From an uncultured Ellagibacter sp. (GTDB taxonomy: Bacteria; Actinomycetota; Coriobacteriia; Coriobacteriales; Eggerthellaceae), in assembly GCA_934663775.1 (NCBI GenBank), contig CAKUKU010000002.1, forward strand, positions 1-64,000: DNA of 64,000 nt. The letters are read 5' to 3'. Under the pieces are notes generated by a model, which saw nothing but the letters and a program-made list of their open reading frames with translations, was not told where the DNA came from and did not search any database. Made by a program: the position numbers and the translations under genes. This document shows positions 25,311-33,989 of the stretch, piece after piece. The first letter of the stretch is position 1. Every line of letters starts with the position of its first letter.

Positions 25311-25370
25311 GCTACGACATGCTCTGACATACTCCGACAAGCTCCGACAAGGTCGGACGGACTAGGACAT
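25311..25370 (+). repeat. 10-bp tandem repeats at the prophage right end
   Basis: Four units in exact 10-bp phase: GCTACGACAT, GCTCTGACAT, ACTCCGACAA, GCTCCGACAA. After an inverted GGTCGGAC unit comes ACTAGGACAT. One helical turn per unit suggests cooperative protein binding, for example arm-type sites for integrase or excisionase. Confidence 0.75.
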
Positions 25371-25398
25371 AGGCTAGAGCCTAGACTAGGCTAGTCTA
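25371..25398. repeat. Nested CTAG palindromes
   Basis: Three overlapping inverted repeats: AGGCT-AG-AGCCT (25371-25382), AGCCTA-GAC-TAGGCT (25378-25392) and TAGACTA-GGC-TAGTCTA (25382-25398). Five CTAG tetramers fall within 33 bases (25362-25394), although CTAG is rare in bacterial DNA. Likely part of the attachment or recombination region. Confidence 0.75.
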
Positions 25399-25961
25399 CA
25401 ACCGCGATCATGAAGAAGGGGGAGCGACCGAGTGTCGTGCCGCCCGTGCGAAGCGGAACTGGGGCGCTTTCTGGCTTAAGCTTGGTACGAGAGTTTTCAA
25501 AATCCTCAACCATGGTTAGCGCCCTATCATTGCCTAACTTTTGCCTAACTCTCAAAAAATGCCCGCGATTCATGCAATTCTCGCGATTCTTGCACACAAA
25601 ACTGCAGGTCATGGGATGGTTGGAATCGCTAGACAACATCGACAAATAACGGCGATATGTGAGTCACCATTCCCCGTCCTTGGAATCGTGAGAAATTTGA
25701 CCTGGGATTTTATCAAGACTCTCTACTCGCTTTCTCCTAAGAGTCGAAGGATGACTCGCATATCGCCGGTTTTTGTCCCTGAAGAGTCGGAATCGGGAAA
25801 GAACACTTGGCGGCAGGCAAACGAACGGTAAGTACGCCAATTGTCGGTATCGCGACGCGGCAACGCCCGCCGCCGTTGCGCGACCCCCCTTAAGGACGCT
25901 GGTCACACCTTATTCGGGAAGCGGTTGCCGAAGCTCAAGGTAACACCACCCAAAGCCAGCG
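25399..25961. other. Gene-poor stretch between prophage and SulP region
   Basis: No convincing gene. Short open frames exist on both strands (25410-25649 plus, 25391-25645 minus) but lack ribosome sites and recognisable products. The stretch is less GC-rich than either side. It holds a tight direct repeat of TTGCCTAACT near 25535-25555. It may contain the chromosomal side of attR. Confidence 0.5.
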
Positions 25962-26171
25962 CTATGATTCGCGTCGGTTTTCCTCTTTCCCCAGTTCGCG
26001 CACTTGGTATTCCGCCTCTATCTGCCGGGCGAACTCATCCATCTTGCGCTCGCCCTCGCTCTGAATGCCGAAAAGCGTGCGGCCGCTCGATACGCGCGGC
26101 CGCTCAGCGCCGCTCATCTGGATGCGAAGCTGCTCTTGAATGCGTTTCCATTTTTTCTCGAAGTCGTCCAT
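25962..26171 (-). CDS. Small charged helical protein, unknown
   Basis: 69 aa from ATG 26171, MDDFEKKWKRIQEQLRIQMS and KMDEFARQIEAEYQVRELGK, almost entirely charged helix. No family recognised. A -10-like TATCAT (with TTGGTC 16 bp further upstream) ends only six bases before the ATG and no ribosome site is present, so the mRNA may be leaderless. The coding sense on this strand is supported by the heptad-like pattern. Confidence 0.6.
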   Translation of the reverse strand: MDDFEKKWKRIQEQLRIQMSGAERPRVSSGRTLFGIQSEGERKMDEFARQIEAEYQVRELGKEENRRES

Positions 26172-26344
26172 GCAACTATGATAGCAGCGCCCGCGAAACG
26201 ACCAAGCGAAAAACCTCAATGCCGCTCGCCTTAACTTTCGCACGCTACGCTGTTGATTTTTGCGTGCCGTGAGCAGCCACGTTGCTGAGCCGTTAGAATA
26301 CGAGACCCCCATTCCATGCCTTTTGGCAACAACTGAAGAACTCG

Positions 26345-26377
26345 AATTCCACCCGGGATTGCCTGGGTGGAATTTTT
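26345..26377 (+). terminator. Hairpin with T run in the leader of the SulP gene
   Basis: 10-bp stem AATTCCACCC / GGGTGGAATT, loop of 10, then TTTTT. There is no + strand gene directly upstream that needs it, and the transporter starts 140 bases later. A smaller TGCC-TTTT-GGCA hairpin precedes it. It could be an attenuator or the end of a short RNA. Confidence 0.7.
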
Positions 26378-26517
26378 CTGACCCCAATACGGGATAGGGC
26401 AGTGTGCGCGAAAACGCCCAGGTGAGACAAGCGCGACACGGAGGGCGGCGCGCAAAAGCACTCGGGCGGGCAGCACGCACAACAAAACGAAAAACAACGA
26501 GGAGGAATCAAGCACCC

Positions 26518-28221
26518 TTGCAGCGCGACAAAATCAAACCGATCCTGTTCAGTATCATCAAGCATTCCACCAAAGAGGAGCTCAAAGAGCAGCTTCCCCG
26601 CGACATCGTATCAGGCATCGTGGTCGCCATCGTGGCGCTGCCGCTCTCCATCGCGCTGGCAATCGCATCGGGCGTCGGTCCCGAGCAGGGGCTCTACACC
26701 GCAATTGTCGCAGGATTCTTGATCGCCTTCCTCGGCGGCTCGCGCGTGCAAATCTCCGGCCCCACCGCCGCGTTCGCGACCATCGTAGCCGGAATCGTCG
26801 CGACCGACGGCATCGACGGGCTGGTGGCGGCGACGCTGATCGCAGGCGTGCTGCTTGTGCTCATGGGCCTGCTCAAGCTGGGAACTATCATCCGCTTCGT
26901 GCCCTACACCATCACCACCGGTTTCACGGCGGGCATCGCGGTGACCATCGTGATCGGCCAGATGAAAGACTTCTTCGGGCTCACGTACCCCGCGGGGACG
27001 GCAACGGTCGAAACGTTCGACAAAGTAACAGCACTCGCGGAAAACTTCGGCACCTTTAATTGGCAGGCGCTCGTGGTGGGTGCGGTATGCCTGGCGGTGC
27101 TGTTTTTGTGGCCGCGACTGGGCACGCTGGGAGCTAAGGTGCCCAGCTCGCTTGTCGCCGTCATCGTGGGCATGGTCATGGTTCCCCTGTTCGGCATGAA
27201 CGTAAACACCATCGGCGATTTGTACACCATCAACGCCGGCCTGCCCGAGCTGCACGTGCCGCAGCTCTCGATCGATTTGCTGCGCGAACAGCTTCCCAAC
27301 GGCATCACCATCGCCATCCTGGCCGCCATCGAGTCGCTGCTCTCGTGCGTCGTCGCCGACTCGATGATCAGCTCGCACCACCGCTGCAACATGGAGCTCG
27401 TGGCCCAAGGCATTGGCAACCTGGGCTCGGTGCTTTTTGGCGGCATTCCCGCGACGGGCGCCATCGCCCGCACTGCTGCCAACGTGAAGAGCGGCGGGCG
27501 CACGCCGGTCGCCGGCATGGTGCACGCGCTGATCCTGCTCGCGGTGCTCGTGTTCCTCATGCCCTACGCAGCGCTTATCCCCATGCCCACCATCGCGGCA
27601 ATCCTGCTTCAGGTCGCATACAACATGAGCAGCTGGCGCAACTTCGCGCACCTGTGTCACACGGCATCGAAGGGCGCGGTTGCCACGCTTCTGCTCACGT
27701 TCACGCTCACCATCGTGTTCGACCTGGTGACGGCAATCGCCGTCGGTATGCTCATCACCGTAGTGCTGTTCATGAAGATGGTTTCCGAGGAAACCGAGGT
27801 CAAAGGCTGGAAGTACTACTGCGACGCCGATTCCGAGGTCACGCACTTGCGCGAGCTGCCCAAAAGCGTGCGCGTGTACGAGATCAACGGCCCGATGTTT
27901 TTCGGCATGACCGACCGCATTACCGACATCTCGGTGAAGGAGTTCACGAAATACCTGATCATCCGCATGCGCGGCGTGCCATCGCTCGACTCATCGGGAA
28001 TGAACGCGCTCGAGAACCTCTACGATTACTGCAAGGAAAACGGCGTGAAGCTCATCTTCAGCCACGCCAACGAGCAGCCCATAAAGACCATGCGCCGGGC
28101 CGGGTTCGTCGATCTGGTGGGCGAGGAGCACTTCCGCCCGAACATCGACGACGCCATCGCGCACGCGCGCGAACTAATTGCGGCCGAAAAAGCCGCGAAG
28201 GAATCGAAGGCCGCAGCCTAG
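26518..28221 (+). CDS. SulP family anion transporter with STAS domain
   Basis: About 567 aa from TTG 26518 (GAGGAGG 12 bases upstream); upstream GTG 26404 is in frame but would add a basic tail with no family match. The membrane domain opens QLPRDIVSGIVVAIVALPLS and shows the SulP signature region around GLYTAIVAGFLIAFLGGSRVQISGPTAAF (broken here by length). The STAS domain covers roughly residues 450-550 with SLDSSGMNALENL at the anti-sigma-like loop. It likely carries sulfate, bicarbonate or a related anion; substrate not readable. It stands alone as a single-gene unit. Confidence 0.88.
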   Translation: MQRDKIKPILFSIIKHSTKEELKEQLPRDIVSGIVVAIVALPLSIALAIASGVGPEQGLYTAIVAGFLIAFLGGSRVQISGPTAAFATIVAGIVATDGIDGLVAATLIAGVLLVLMGLLKLGTIIRFVPYTITTGFTAGIAVTIVIGQMKDFFGLTYPAGTATVETFDKVTALAENFGTFNWQALVVGAVCLAVLFLWPRLGTLGAKVPSSLVAVIVGMVMVPLFGMNVNTIGDLYTINAGLPELHVPQLSIDLLREQLPNGITIAILAAIESLLSCVVADSMISSHHRCNMELVAQGIGNLGSVLFGGIPATGAIARTAANVKSGGRTPVAGMVHALILLAVLVFLMPYAALIPMPTIAAILLQVAYNMSSWRNFAHLCHTASKGAVATLLLTFTLTIVFDLVTAIAVGMLITVVLFMKMVSEETEVKGWKYYCDADSEVTHLRELPKSVRVYEINGPMFFGMTDRITDISVKEFTKYLIIRMRGVPSLDSSGMNALENLYDYCKENGVKLIFSHANEQPIKTMRRAGFVDLVGEEHFRPNIDDAIAHARELIAAEKAAKESKAAA

Positions 28222-28239
28222 AGCGGCCCGGATGCAAAA

Positions 28240-28269
28240 GGCGGTCGAGCGCAGGAACGCCCGACCGCC
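28240..28269 (-). terminator. Hairpin between SulP and MFS genes
   Basis: 8-bp stem GGCGGTCG / CGACCGCC followed on the - strand by TTTTGC. It lies 120 bases beyond the MFS stop and 18 beyond the SulP stop, so it may serve both convergent genes. Confidence 0.5.
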
Positions 28270-28388
28270 ATAGAAGGGAATATTTCCAGGGCGCCCAACT
28301 CTCGCCCTCTTCGCTTAGGGCCCTCATTGGCCGAAACCGAGAGGGAGGCACCCGGTGAGGTCAGCACCCACTGGCCGGAACCGACGCG

Positions 28389-29942
28389 CTACGCGCGGGC
28401 ACCCGACTTCGCCGCGTCGTGCGGCGAGGCGCCATCGCTTGTCGAGGCAGTTGCAGCCGAAGCCTTCGCTGCCGCACGGGCGGCAGCATGAGCAGCGGCA
28501 ACCTCGCCCGTCCCCACGTTCGCGCGCTTCTTCACTTTGATGCGCAGCGCGCACGCGAAACCGATCACCGCAAGCGCGAGCGCGAACGCGAATCCCCAGT
28601 GAGACCCCTGCATGAAGGCGAGCGTCGCGTCAGTCCCACCCGCAGCAACATAACTCGCCTGACCTGCGGTGAGAAGGCTTGTCGCCACCGCAGTGCACAC
28701 AGCTCCAAGCACCTGCTGCATCGTATTGAGAGCCGTAGAGCCATCGGTAGACAGGTTGCGCGGCAACGACGAGAGCGCGTGCGTCTGGCAAGGCGACATC
28801 GCAAGCGGGACGCCAATCATCATGACGATATGGCAAGCGACCACGTAGGCAAGAGAAGATTCCGGCGTGGCGAAAAGCAGAGCCGCCGCACCCACGATGG
28901 ACAGCCCGAAACCGCACAGCGCAGGCCCGCGCGCGCCGATCCGATCGTAAATGCGACCGGCAACCATGCTCACGAGCGCGTTCACGACGCCGCCGGGCAG
29001 CATGACCACGCCCGTCACAGCTACCGCCAACAACATGCTGTTCTGGTAGAACTGCGGCAGGATGTACATTGCGGAAAGCGTGACCCCGAAATTAACCATC
29101 ATGCACACAGCACCGACGCGAAATCCCTGATGAGAGAAGATGCGCACATCGATGATCGGCGTCTCCATGGAAAGCTGACGACGCGCATACAGCACTAGGC
29201 ATACAGCACCCGCAACGAGCGCAGCCAGCACGACAGGGGAAGTCCATCCGTACGAGCTCGCCATCCCAGCCCCGAACACGACGCCGCCGAAGCCCACAAC
29301 CGAAAGTACGATGGACAGCCCATCGATCGAAGGCTTGGTCAACTTGTAGGGATTCACCTCGAACTTCAGCGCAAAAACGATTCCCACAAGAGCAATCACC
29401 GCGAAGCTTGCAAACACGAGGCGCCACGAGCCGGCACCCACAAGCGCGCCCGCGAGCGTGGGGCCGATAGCAGGCGCGAACATGATGACAAGCGCGCTCG
29501 TTCCCATGGCGGCGCCAATCTTATGCGGGGGAATCACTTCGAGCACCATGGCAAACATGATGGGAAGGACAAGCCCCGTGCCGACCCCCTGCATCGCACG
29601 CCCGACGAGCGCCACGGCAAACGAGGGGGCAGCAGCGCTCACAATTGCGCCGACGAAGAAGGCGCCCAGCGCGAACACGGTGAGCTTTCGCGCAGAAAAC
29701 CACTTCATGAGCAGGCCCGCAAGCGGCAGAACCACGCCGATCACAAGCATGTAACCCACCACAAGCCATTGCGTGACGGAAACGTCGACGCTGAATGCCA
29801 TCGACAGCTGCGGCAGGGTGATATTGAGCGCGGTCTCGCTGTACATTCCGGCAAAGCCGCCGCAGAAAAGCCCCATGAGGGCAAGATAAGGGTGCGCCAC
29901 CTCAACACGGGCGCGGGGAAGGTTTGCATTACTCGAAGTCAC
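28389..29942 (-). CDS. MFS drug/proton antiporter, DHA2 (EmrB/QacA) type
   Basis: 517 aa from GTG 29942 (AAAGGAGC nine bases upstream). About 14 membrane helices. Family signatures: NITLPQLSMAFSVDVSVTQW in helix 1 to loop, MKWFSARKLTVFALGAFFVG after helix 2, GRAMQGVGTGLVLPIMFAMV (motif C region). The last 60 residues are a soluble Ala-rich basic tail. It should export drugs or other amphiphiles. A terminator-like hairpin and a palindrome lie in its upstream leader. Confidence 0.88.
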   Translation of the reverse strand: MTSSNANLPRARVEVAHPYLALMGLFCGGFAGMYSETALNITLPQLSMAFSVDVSVTQWLVVGYMLVIGVVLPLAGLLMKWFSARKLTVFALGAFFVGAIVSAAAPSFAVALVGRAMQGVGTGLVLPIMFAMVLEVIPPHKIGAAMGTSALVIMFAPAIGPTLAGALVGAGSWRLVFASFAVIALVGIVFALKFEVNPYKLTKPSIDGLSIVLSVVGFGGVVFGAGMASSYGWTSPVVLAALVAGAVCLVLYARRQLSMETPIIDVRIFSHQGFRVGAVCMMVNFGVTLSAMYILPQFYQNSMLLAVAVTGVVMLPGGVVNALVSMVAGRIYDRIGARGPALCGFGLSIVGAAALLFATPESSLAYVVACHIVMMIGVPLAMSPCQTHALSSLPRNLSTDGSTALNTMQQVLGAVCTAVATSLLTAGQASYVAAGGTDATLAFMQGSHWGFAFALALAVIGFACALRIKVKKRANVGTGEVAAAHAAARAAAKASAATASTSDGASPHDAAKSGARA

Positions 29943-30002
29943 TATCTCAATTGCTCCTTTCTTAGGGGTGATACTCGCCAAAAGCCCACGTCGGCATAAA
30001 AA

Positions 30003-30034
30003 AGGTGGTCGCAACATGCTCGTTGCGACCACCT
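30003..30034 (-). terminator. Strong terminator hairpin between the transport operon and the MFS gene
   Basis: Perfect 13-bp stem AGGTGGTCGCAAC / GTTGCGACCACCT, six-base loop, followed on the - strand by six T. It is 170 bases past the methyltransferase stop and 60 bases before the MFS start. It either ends the upstream operon or works as an attenuator in the MFS leader. An adjacent palindrome (CTGCATA-ACG-TATGCAG, 30035-30051) could be an operator. Confidence 0.85.
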
Positions 30035-30206
30035 CTGCATAACGTATGCAGCGTCTCACTGCGCCTTTTGACTACCTCAAGTTAAGCACAAAACAAAAGC
30101 GCTTCGTAAGCGAAGAGTTTGTGAATTTCCGCGAATTGCAGGCGCCATAACGCGATTCGCGTGCGCACGCCTCCTGCCGCCCTTGAGGGCCAAACACGGG
30201 CGAGCG

Positions 30207-30791
30207 CTACTTCCGAACGCCGGAGAAAGCGTAGAAGCCAGGGGTGTCCACCAGCGCCTCGATTTCGAACTTGCCCGCCCAAAGAGCGCTCTCCTCGCTC
30301 GCTGCGCGCAAGCCGCAGCTCACCCCCGCAGCAACGGCGTCATGGTGGCGGTTGATGACGTCTCTGCCCGATCCATGGGCGACGACGAAACGCCCTCCTG
30401 GCTTGACCAGGCGATACACCTTCTCGACCAAGGCTTGTTTCTCGAAGAAGTGAGGATAGGCGTTATAGATTACCACGGCATCGAAGCGCTCACCTTCATC
30501 GAGCAAGAGCGCGTCGGAGGCACGAAGCTCCACGGAAGGTTCGCTGCCGAACTTTTCCCTCGCGCGCTCAACCATCTTCTCCGACACGTCGACCGCCACG
30601 ATCCTCCCTGCCTTCGCCGCAAGGTAGAAGGGGATCATCACGCCCGTACCGCACCCCAAATCGAGCACCGAGTCGCCCGGCTTCAGATCGACGAGCGAGA
30701 GCACCGCCCCCTGCACGCGGCTCTCACCCGAACAGCCGCTTTCATCCCACTTGCCCGCGCGTTCGTTGAAGTACGCTGCTACTTCGTCCAT
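30207..30791 (-). CDS. Class I SAM-dependent methyltransferase in a metal-transport operon
   Basis: 194 aa from ATG 30791, 10 bases after the ABC ATPase stop, so co-transcribed. SAM-binding motif I is VLDLGCGTGVMIPF at about residues 42-55, motif post-I is IVAVDVSEKMVE, and motif VKPGGRFVVAHG follows. Type-11 methyltransferase layout; substrate unknown. Its place at the end of a FecBCD operon suggests it modifies a small chelator or acts on imported cofactor, which is inference. Confidence 0.8.
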   Translation of the reverse strand: MDEVAAYFNERAGKWDESGCSGESRVQGAVLSLVDLKPGDSVLDLGCGTGVMIPFYLAAKAGRIVAVDVSEKMVERAREKFGSEPSVELRASDALLLDEGERFDAVVIYNAYPHFFEKQALVEKVYRLVKPGGRFVVAHGSGRDVINRHHDAVAAGVSCGLRAASEESALWAGKFEIEALVDTPGFYAFSGVRK

Positions 30792-30801
30792 AACAATCCC
30801 T

Positions 30802-31554
30802 TCATCGCGGAATGACCACCGGCCTCCCGCCGTGCTCGATAATATCTGCGTCCATACCGTAAATCCGTTTGATGCGCTCGGGCGTGACGCATTCTCGCCC
30901 GCCTGCGGCATCGACCTTGCCGTCTTTTAGGAAGAGGAAGCAATCGCAATAGCGAATCGCTAAGTTGATGTCGTGCATGACCGCGCAGGCGGCAATACCG
31001 CGCTCGTCGACCTCACGTCGAACCTCCCGCATAACCTCCTGCTGGTTGACAGGGTCGAGGTTGTTGGTCGGTTCGTCGAGCAGAAGCGTCTCCGCCTGCT
31101 GCACGAACGCGCGCGCGAGGACCATCTTCTGGTACTCTCCGCCGGAAAGCTCATCGGCATAACGCAGCGAGTAAGCGGAAAGCCCCAGCCGCGCAAGCAT
31201 CTCGCGAACGACGGCATGGTCGGCCTCCGTCGGGCCGCCCTGCATAAGGGGATGGCGCCCGACGAGTACCGAATCGTAGACCGTCAGGCGGTTCGCATGG
31301 CTGTGCTGGGCGACGAGCGCGACCTTTTGCGCCCGCGCACGCCGCTTGACCTCGCCCATGGGCACGCCGTCGAGGAGCACTTGCCCCGCATCAGGTTTGC
31401 GCAGCCCCATCAGGCACGACAAAAGCGTCGACTTGCCGCACCCGTTCACCCCGAGAATCGCTGTGAACGACCCCGGCGCAAGCTCGATCGACACATCCCG
31501 TAACACGGGAGTTCCCGCCCGGTAGGAAAAGCCGAGCCCACAGGCTGTAAGCAT
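30802..31554 (-). CDS. ABC transporter ATPase, FecE/BtuD type
   Basis: 250 aa; its ATG overlaps the permease stop. Walker A GVNGCGKST, Q-loop in VALVAQHSH, signature LSGGE, Walker B LLLDEPTNNLD, and switch His in VMHDINLA are all intact. It powers import through the permease encoded just before it. FecBCD-type systems carry siderophores, haem, B12 or metal chelates; the promoter boxes favour a metal. Confidence 0.9.
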   Translation of the reverse strand: MLTACGLGFSYRAGTPVLRDVSIELAPGSFTAILGVNGCGKSTLLSCLMGLRKPDAGQVLLDGVPMGEVKRRARAQKVALVAQHSHANRLTVYDSVLVGRHPLMQGGPTEADHAVVREMLARLGLSAYSLRYADELSGGEYQKMVLARAFVQQAETLLLDEPTNNLDPVNQQEVMREVRREVDERGIAACAVMHDINLAIRYCDCFLFLKDGKVDAAGGRECVTPERIKRIYGMDADIIEHGGRPVVIPR

Positions 31555-32651
31555 CAGCGGCTCACCCCCCGAAACAACAGGTAGATGAAGATCGGCGCGC
31601 CGACGAACGATGTGATTGCCGAAATCGGCAAGATCAGCGGCGCGACAACGACGTGGCAGAGGATATCGGACACCAGCAGCATTCCCGCGCCCGCAAGCGC
31701 CGAGGCGGGAAGGAGGAAGCGGTAGTCGGCCCCGAGCAGACGGCGCATCACGTGCGGCGCAACCAGCCCGACGAAGTTGACGATCCCGCAAAAGGAGATC
31801 ACCGTCGAGGCCGCCGCACTCGCAACCAGCATGTTCGCAAGGCGCACACCGTTCACGGATATCCCTAGGCTATGGGCGAGGCCCTCTCCTGACTCAATCG
31901 CGTTCATGGCCCAGCGGTTCGCGAAGAAGAACACGGCGCTCACCGCCGTAACGAGCGCCATCACGGCGAGCTGGCTTCTGCTCACACGGCCCAGATCGCC
32001 GAACGTCCAAAAGACCACGGCAGCGACCTGGGAGTCTTCCGCAAAATACTGCACAATCGTGGTGCCCGCGGTGAACAGCGCCGACAGGGCAACGCCGAGC
32101 AGCACGATGCTTTCAGGGGTCATCTCGCGCACGCGCGATAAAAGCAGAATCACCACCGTCGAGAGCATCGCGCCTGCAAACGCGAAGAGCGCCGTCGTTA
32201 CGGGGTCGGCGGTCGAGATGCCCTCGTAGGCCGCCGAAGCGCCCGCACCGCCTGCAAAAACGATGATCGCAAGCGAGGCGCCGAACGCAGCGCCCTGCGA
32301 GATGCCGAGCGTGCTCGCCGAGGCAAGCGGGTTGCGCAGGACGCTTTGGTAGGCGCACCCCGCAAGCGCGAGGGCCACCCCGGCGACGATAGCCGTCAAG
32401 ACGCGGGGGAGACGAATGTTCTGAACTGCGGCGACGGTGCGAACATCGCCCTGCCCGAAGACCGCGCGCACCACGTCGAGGGGAGCGATCTGAAGCGAGC
32501 CCATCGTCATCGAGAACACGGCTATGCCGACAACCGCGACGAAGAGGACGGCGAGCACGAGGCGCTTGCGCCTGATGTAGCCCGCATACGCATCGCGGGG
32601 CGCCTTCCCCTCGCCGGGCAAGCTCGCGGTTGTGATTTTGTCCTCTTCCAT
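31554..32651 (-). CDS. FecCD-family ABC permease
   Basis: 365 aa with about ten membrane helices after a 30-residue soluble N-terminus. Conserved segments include RLPRVLTAIVAGVALALAGC, NPLASASTLGISQGAAFGAS and GLVAPHVMRRLLGADYRFLL, the last being the coupling helix region. It forms the dimeric channel for the substrate delivered by the lipoprotein. The gene lies 11 bases after the binding protein stop. Confidence 0.92.
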   Translation of the reverse strand: MEEDKITTASLPGEGKAPRDAYAGYIRRKRLVLAVLFVAVVGIAVFSMTMGSLQIAPLDVVRAVFGQGDVRTVAAVQNIRLPRVLTAIVAGVALALAGCAYQSVLRNPLASASTLGISQGAAFGASLAIIVFAGGAGASAAYEGISTADPVTTALFAFAGAMLSTVVILLLSRVREMTPESIVLLGVALSALFTAGTTIVQYFAEDSQVAAVVFWTFGDLGRVSRSQLAVMALVTAVSAVFFFANRWAMNAIESGEGLAHSLGISVNGVRLANMLVASAAASTVISFCGIVNFVGLVAPHVMRRLLGADYRFLLPASALAGAGMLLVSDILCHVVVAPLILPISAITSFVGAPIFIYLLFRGVSR

Positions 32652-32662
32652 AAGCGGCTATT

Positions 32663-33793
32663 CTAGCTGAAAGAAAGCGTCGTGAAGCCCATGCCCGCAT
32701 TCTTCATGGTTTGGTAGAAGTCGACGCCGAGAAGCGTGGTGTAGATCTCGGAATACTTCGCATCCAGATCGACGTCGGCGAACTTGTCGGGGTAGATGGT
32801 CGCACCGATGAAGTACGTGTCGCAGATGCCCGTGTCGATGTTGGTGCCGTTGAAATTGAAGAACGGCTGCGTGTAAAGGTTGCCCTCCTTGAACGCCTTT
32901 AGGTCGTCGAAGAATGCCTTGTTATTGGCATAGTCCGCCTTCATGAGGTCCATGTTGCCCGCATTCAGGAACATGAAGTCGGGGTCCCAGTTGCCGATCT
33001 GCTCGAGGTCGACGTCGATGGCGGCTTTCTGGCCCGTCTCGTCGGCGACGTTTTTCGCGCTGAGCTCGACGAGCGGAGCATAGTTCGCGTACGTTCCGGT
33101 GAAGCTCTTAGCACCCTTATAATTGACGGCGCCCACGTAGACGCTCGGCTTGTCGGCATCGAGGATGTCGGCCGTGCGCGCCTTCAAGTCGGCGTCCCAC
33201 TCCTTGAGCTTCGAGACGACCTCCTGCGCATGGTCCTGCGTGCCCAGCGCATCGCCGACGCAGGTGATCGAGGTGTATACGTTGTCGGTGAACAGCTGGT
33301 TTTGGTAGGTGATGCCGATGACGGGGATGCCCGTGTCCGCCTGGAGCGAGTCGCACTCTTCAGCGCTGCGGCTCGAGATGATCACGTCGGGTGCGAGCTC
33401 CATGAGCTGCTCCTCGTTGACGTTCGTCTCGAGCAGATGGTTTCCGTTGCTCGTCGCCGGTAAGTTTGCGAAGAGGTCTTTGTACGCAACCGCATACGGA
33501 CGGTTTAAAGCTGGCTCGGTTTCCATCTCGGTCACAGCGATGAGCTTGTCCTGCCCGCCCGCGTACACGACGAAGCGCGCGCCGCTGCCGACGGTCGCCG
33601 CCCTTTGGACATCGGCGGGAACCTCAACGCTTCGACCGTAGGCGTCGACCACCGTCTTCGTTGCCGCGGCGTCCTGCGCTCCCTCCGACGAGCCCGTACC
33701 CACAGGCGCGGAACAGCCTGCAAACGCAAACAGGCACGCGCACAGGCAGGCCACTACGACAACCGCACCGCACGCTCTCATTCTCTTCAACAT
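32663..33793 (-). CDS. Periplasmic-type binding lipoprotein of FecBCD-like transporter
   Basis: 376 aa from ATG 33793 (GAAGGGA upstream). Signal peptide with lipobox FAGC (Cys at about 25), then a Ser/Gly linker and the class III binding-protein fold: TKTVVDAYGRSVEVPADVQR at the start, ELAPDVIISSRSAEECDSLQ after the first lobe, long connecting helix, second lobe with NIDTGICDTYFIGATIYPDK. First gene of the four-gene operon. GTAACAC boxes cover its promoter. Confidence 0.92.
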   Translation of the reverse strand: MLKRMRACGAVVVVACLCACLFAFAGCSAPVGTGSSEGAQDAAATKTVVDAYGRSVEVPADVQRAATVGSGARFVVYAGGQDKLIAVTEMETEPALNRPYAVAYKDLFANLPATSNGNHLLETNVNEEQLMELAPDVIISSRSAEECDSLQADTGIPVIGITYQNQLFTDNVYTSITCVGDALGTQDHAQEVVSKLKEWDADLKARTADILDADKPSVYVGAVNYKGAKSFTGTYANYAPLVELSAKNVADETGQKAAIDVDLEQIGNWDPDFMFLNAGNMDLMKADYANNKAFFDDLKAFKEGNLYTQPFFNFNGTNIDTGICDTYFIGATIYPDKFADVDLDAKYSEIYTTLLGVDFYQTMKNAGMGFTTLSFS

Positions 33794-33838
33794 GAGCTTC
33801 TTCCCTTCGCTTTGAATCGTATCGAATCGCTGCGACAG

Positions 33839-33868
33839 ATAGTAACACGATTTTTTAATTCGTAACAT
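33839..33868 (-). promoter_or_regulatory. Promoter with paired GTAACAC boxes
   Basis: On the + strand GTAACAC (33842-33848) and GTAACAT (33862-33868) lie 20 bp apart. Read for the gene, TGTTAC is at the -35 position and TACTAT (33839-33844) at the -10 with a 17-bp spacer, so the boxes overlap both hexamers. The same layout occurs at 48595-48624 and, with one box inverted, at 44527-44556. Confidence 0.75.
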
Positions 33869-33904
33869 CCTTATTCCGAGAACGGCGCTCCCGAACATAG
33901 CAAA

Positions 33905-33939
33905 GCGCCGCGCCCTTTTTCGGGACGCGGCGCCTTTTT
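33905..33939. terminator. Bidirectional terminator hairpin
   Basis: 8-bp stem GCGCCGCG / CGCGGCGC with a 13-base loop; TTTTT follows on the + strand and TTTG on the - strand. It most likely ends the lipoprotein gene coming from the right, 50 bases after its stop. Confidence 0.75.
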
Positions 33940-33989
33940 CGTCAGCCCATCTACGCCAAGTGCAGACGAGCCGCTATCGAGTTATTCCG

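Larger units (their letters stand above)
1..25400 (+). mobile_element. Prophage, right part (HK97-like siphovirus), left end outside window
   Basis: Packaging, head, tail, DGR and lysis modules follow each other on one strand in standard siphophage order, from the HNH/terminase genes to the amidase at 25162. Integrase, repressor and replication genes are not seen, so they lie left of base 1 or are absent. The right boundary is inferred from the end of the lysis cassette, the terminator at 25231 and a change to gene-poor, less GC-rich DNA after about 25.4 kb. No att core could be matched because the left end is missing. One tail gene is frameshifted; otherwise the structural genes look intact. 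Confidence 0.9.

Noticed and set aside
25391..25649. Overlapping short open frames on both strands after the prophage
   Set aside because: No ribosome sites, no recognisable product, and they overlap the palindrome cluster; kept as gene-poor DNA.
25940..25946. Another GTAACAC box
   Set aside because: Single copy without a partner at 20 bp and no promoter or transport gene nearby; expected by chance.
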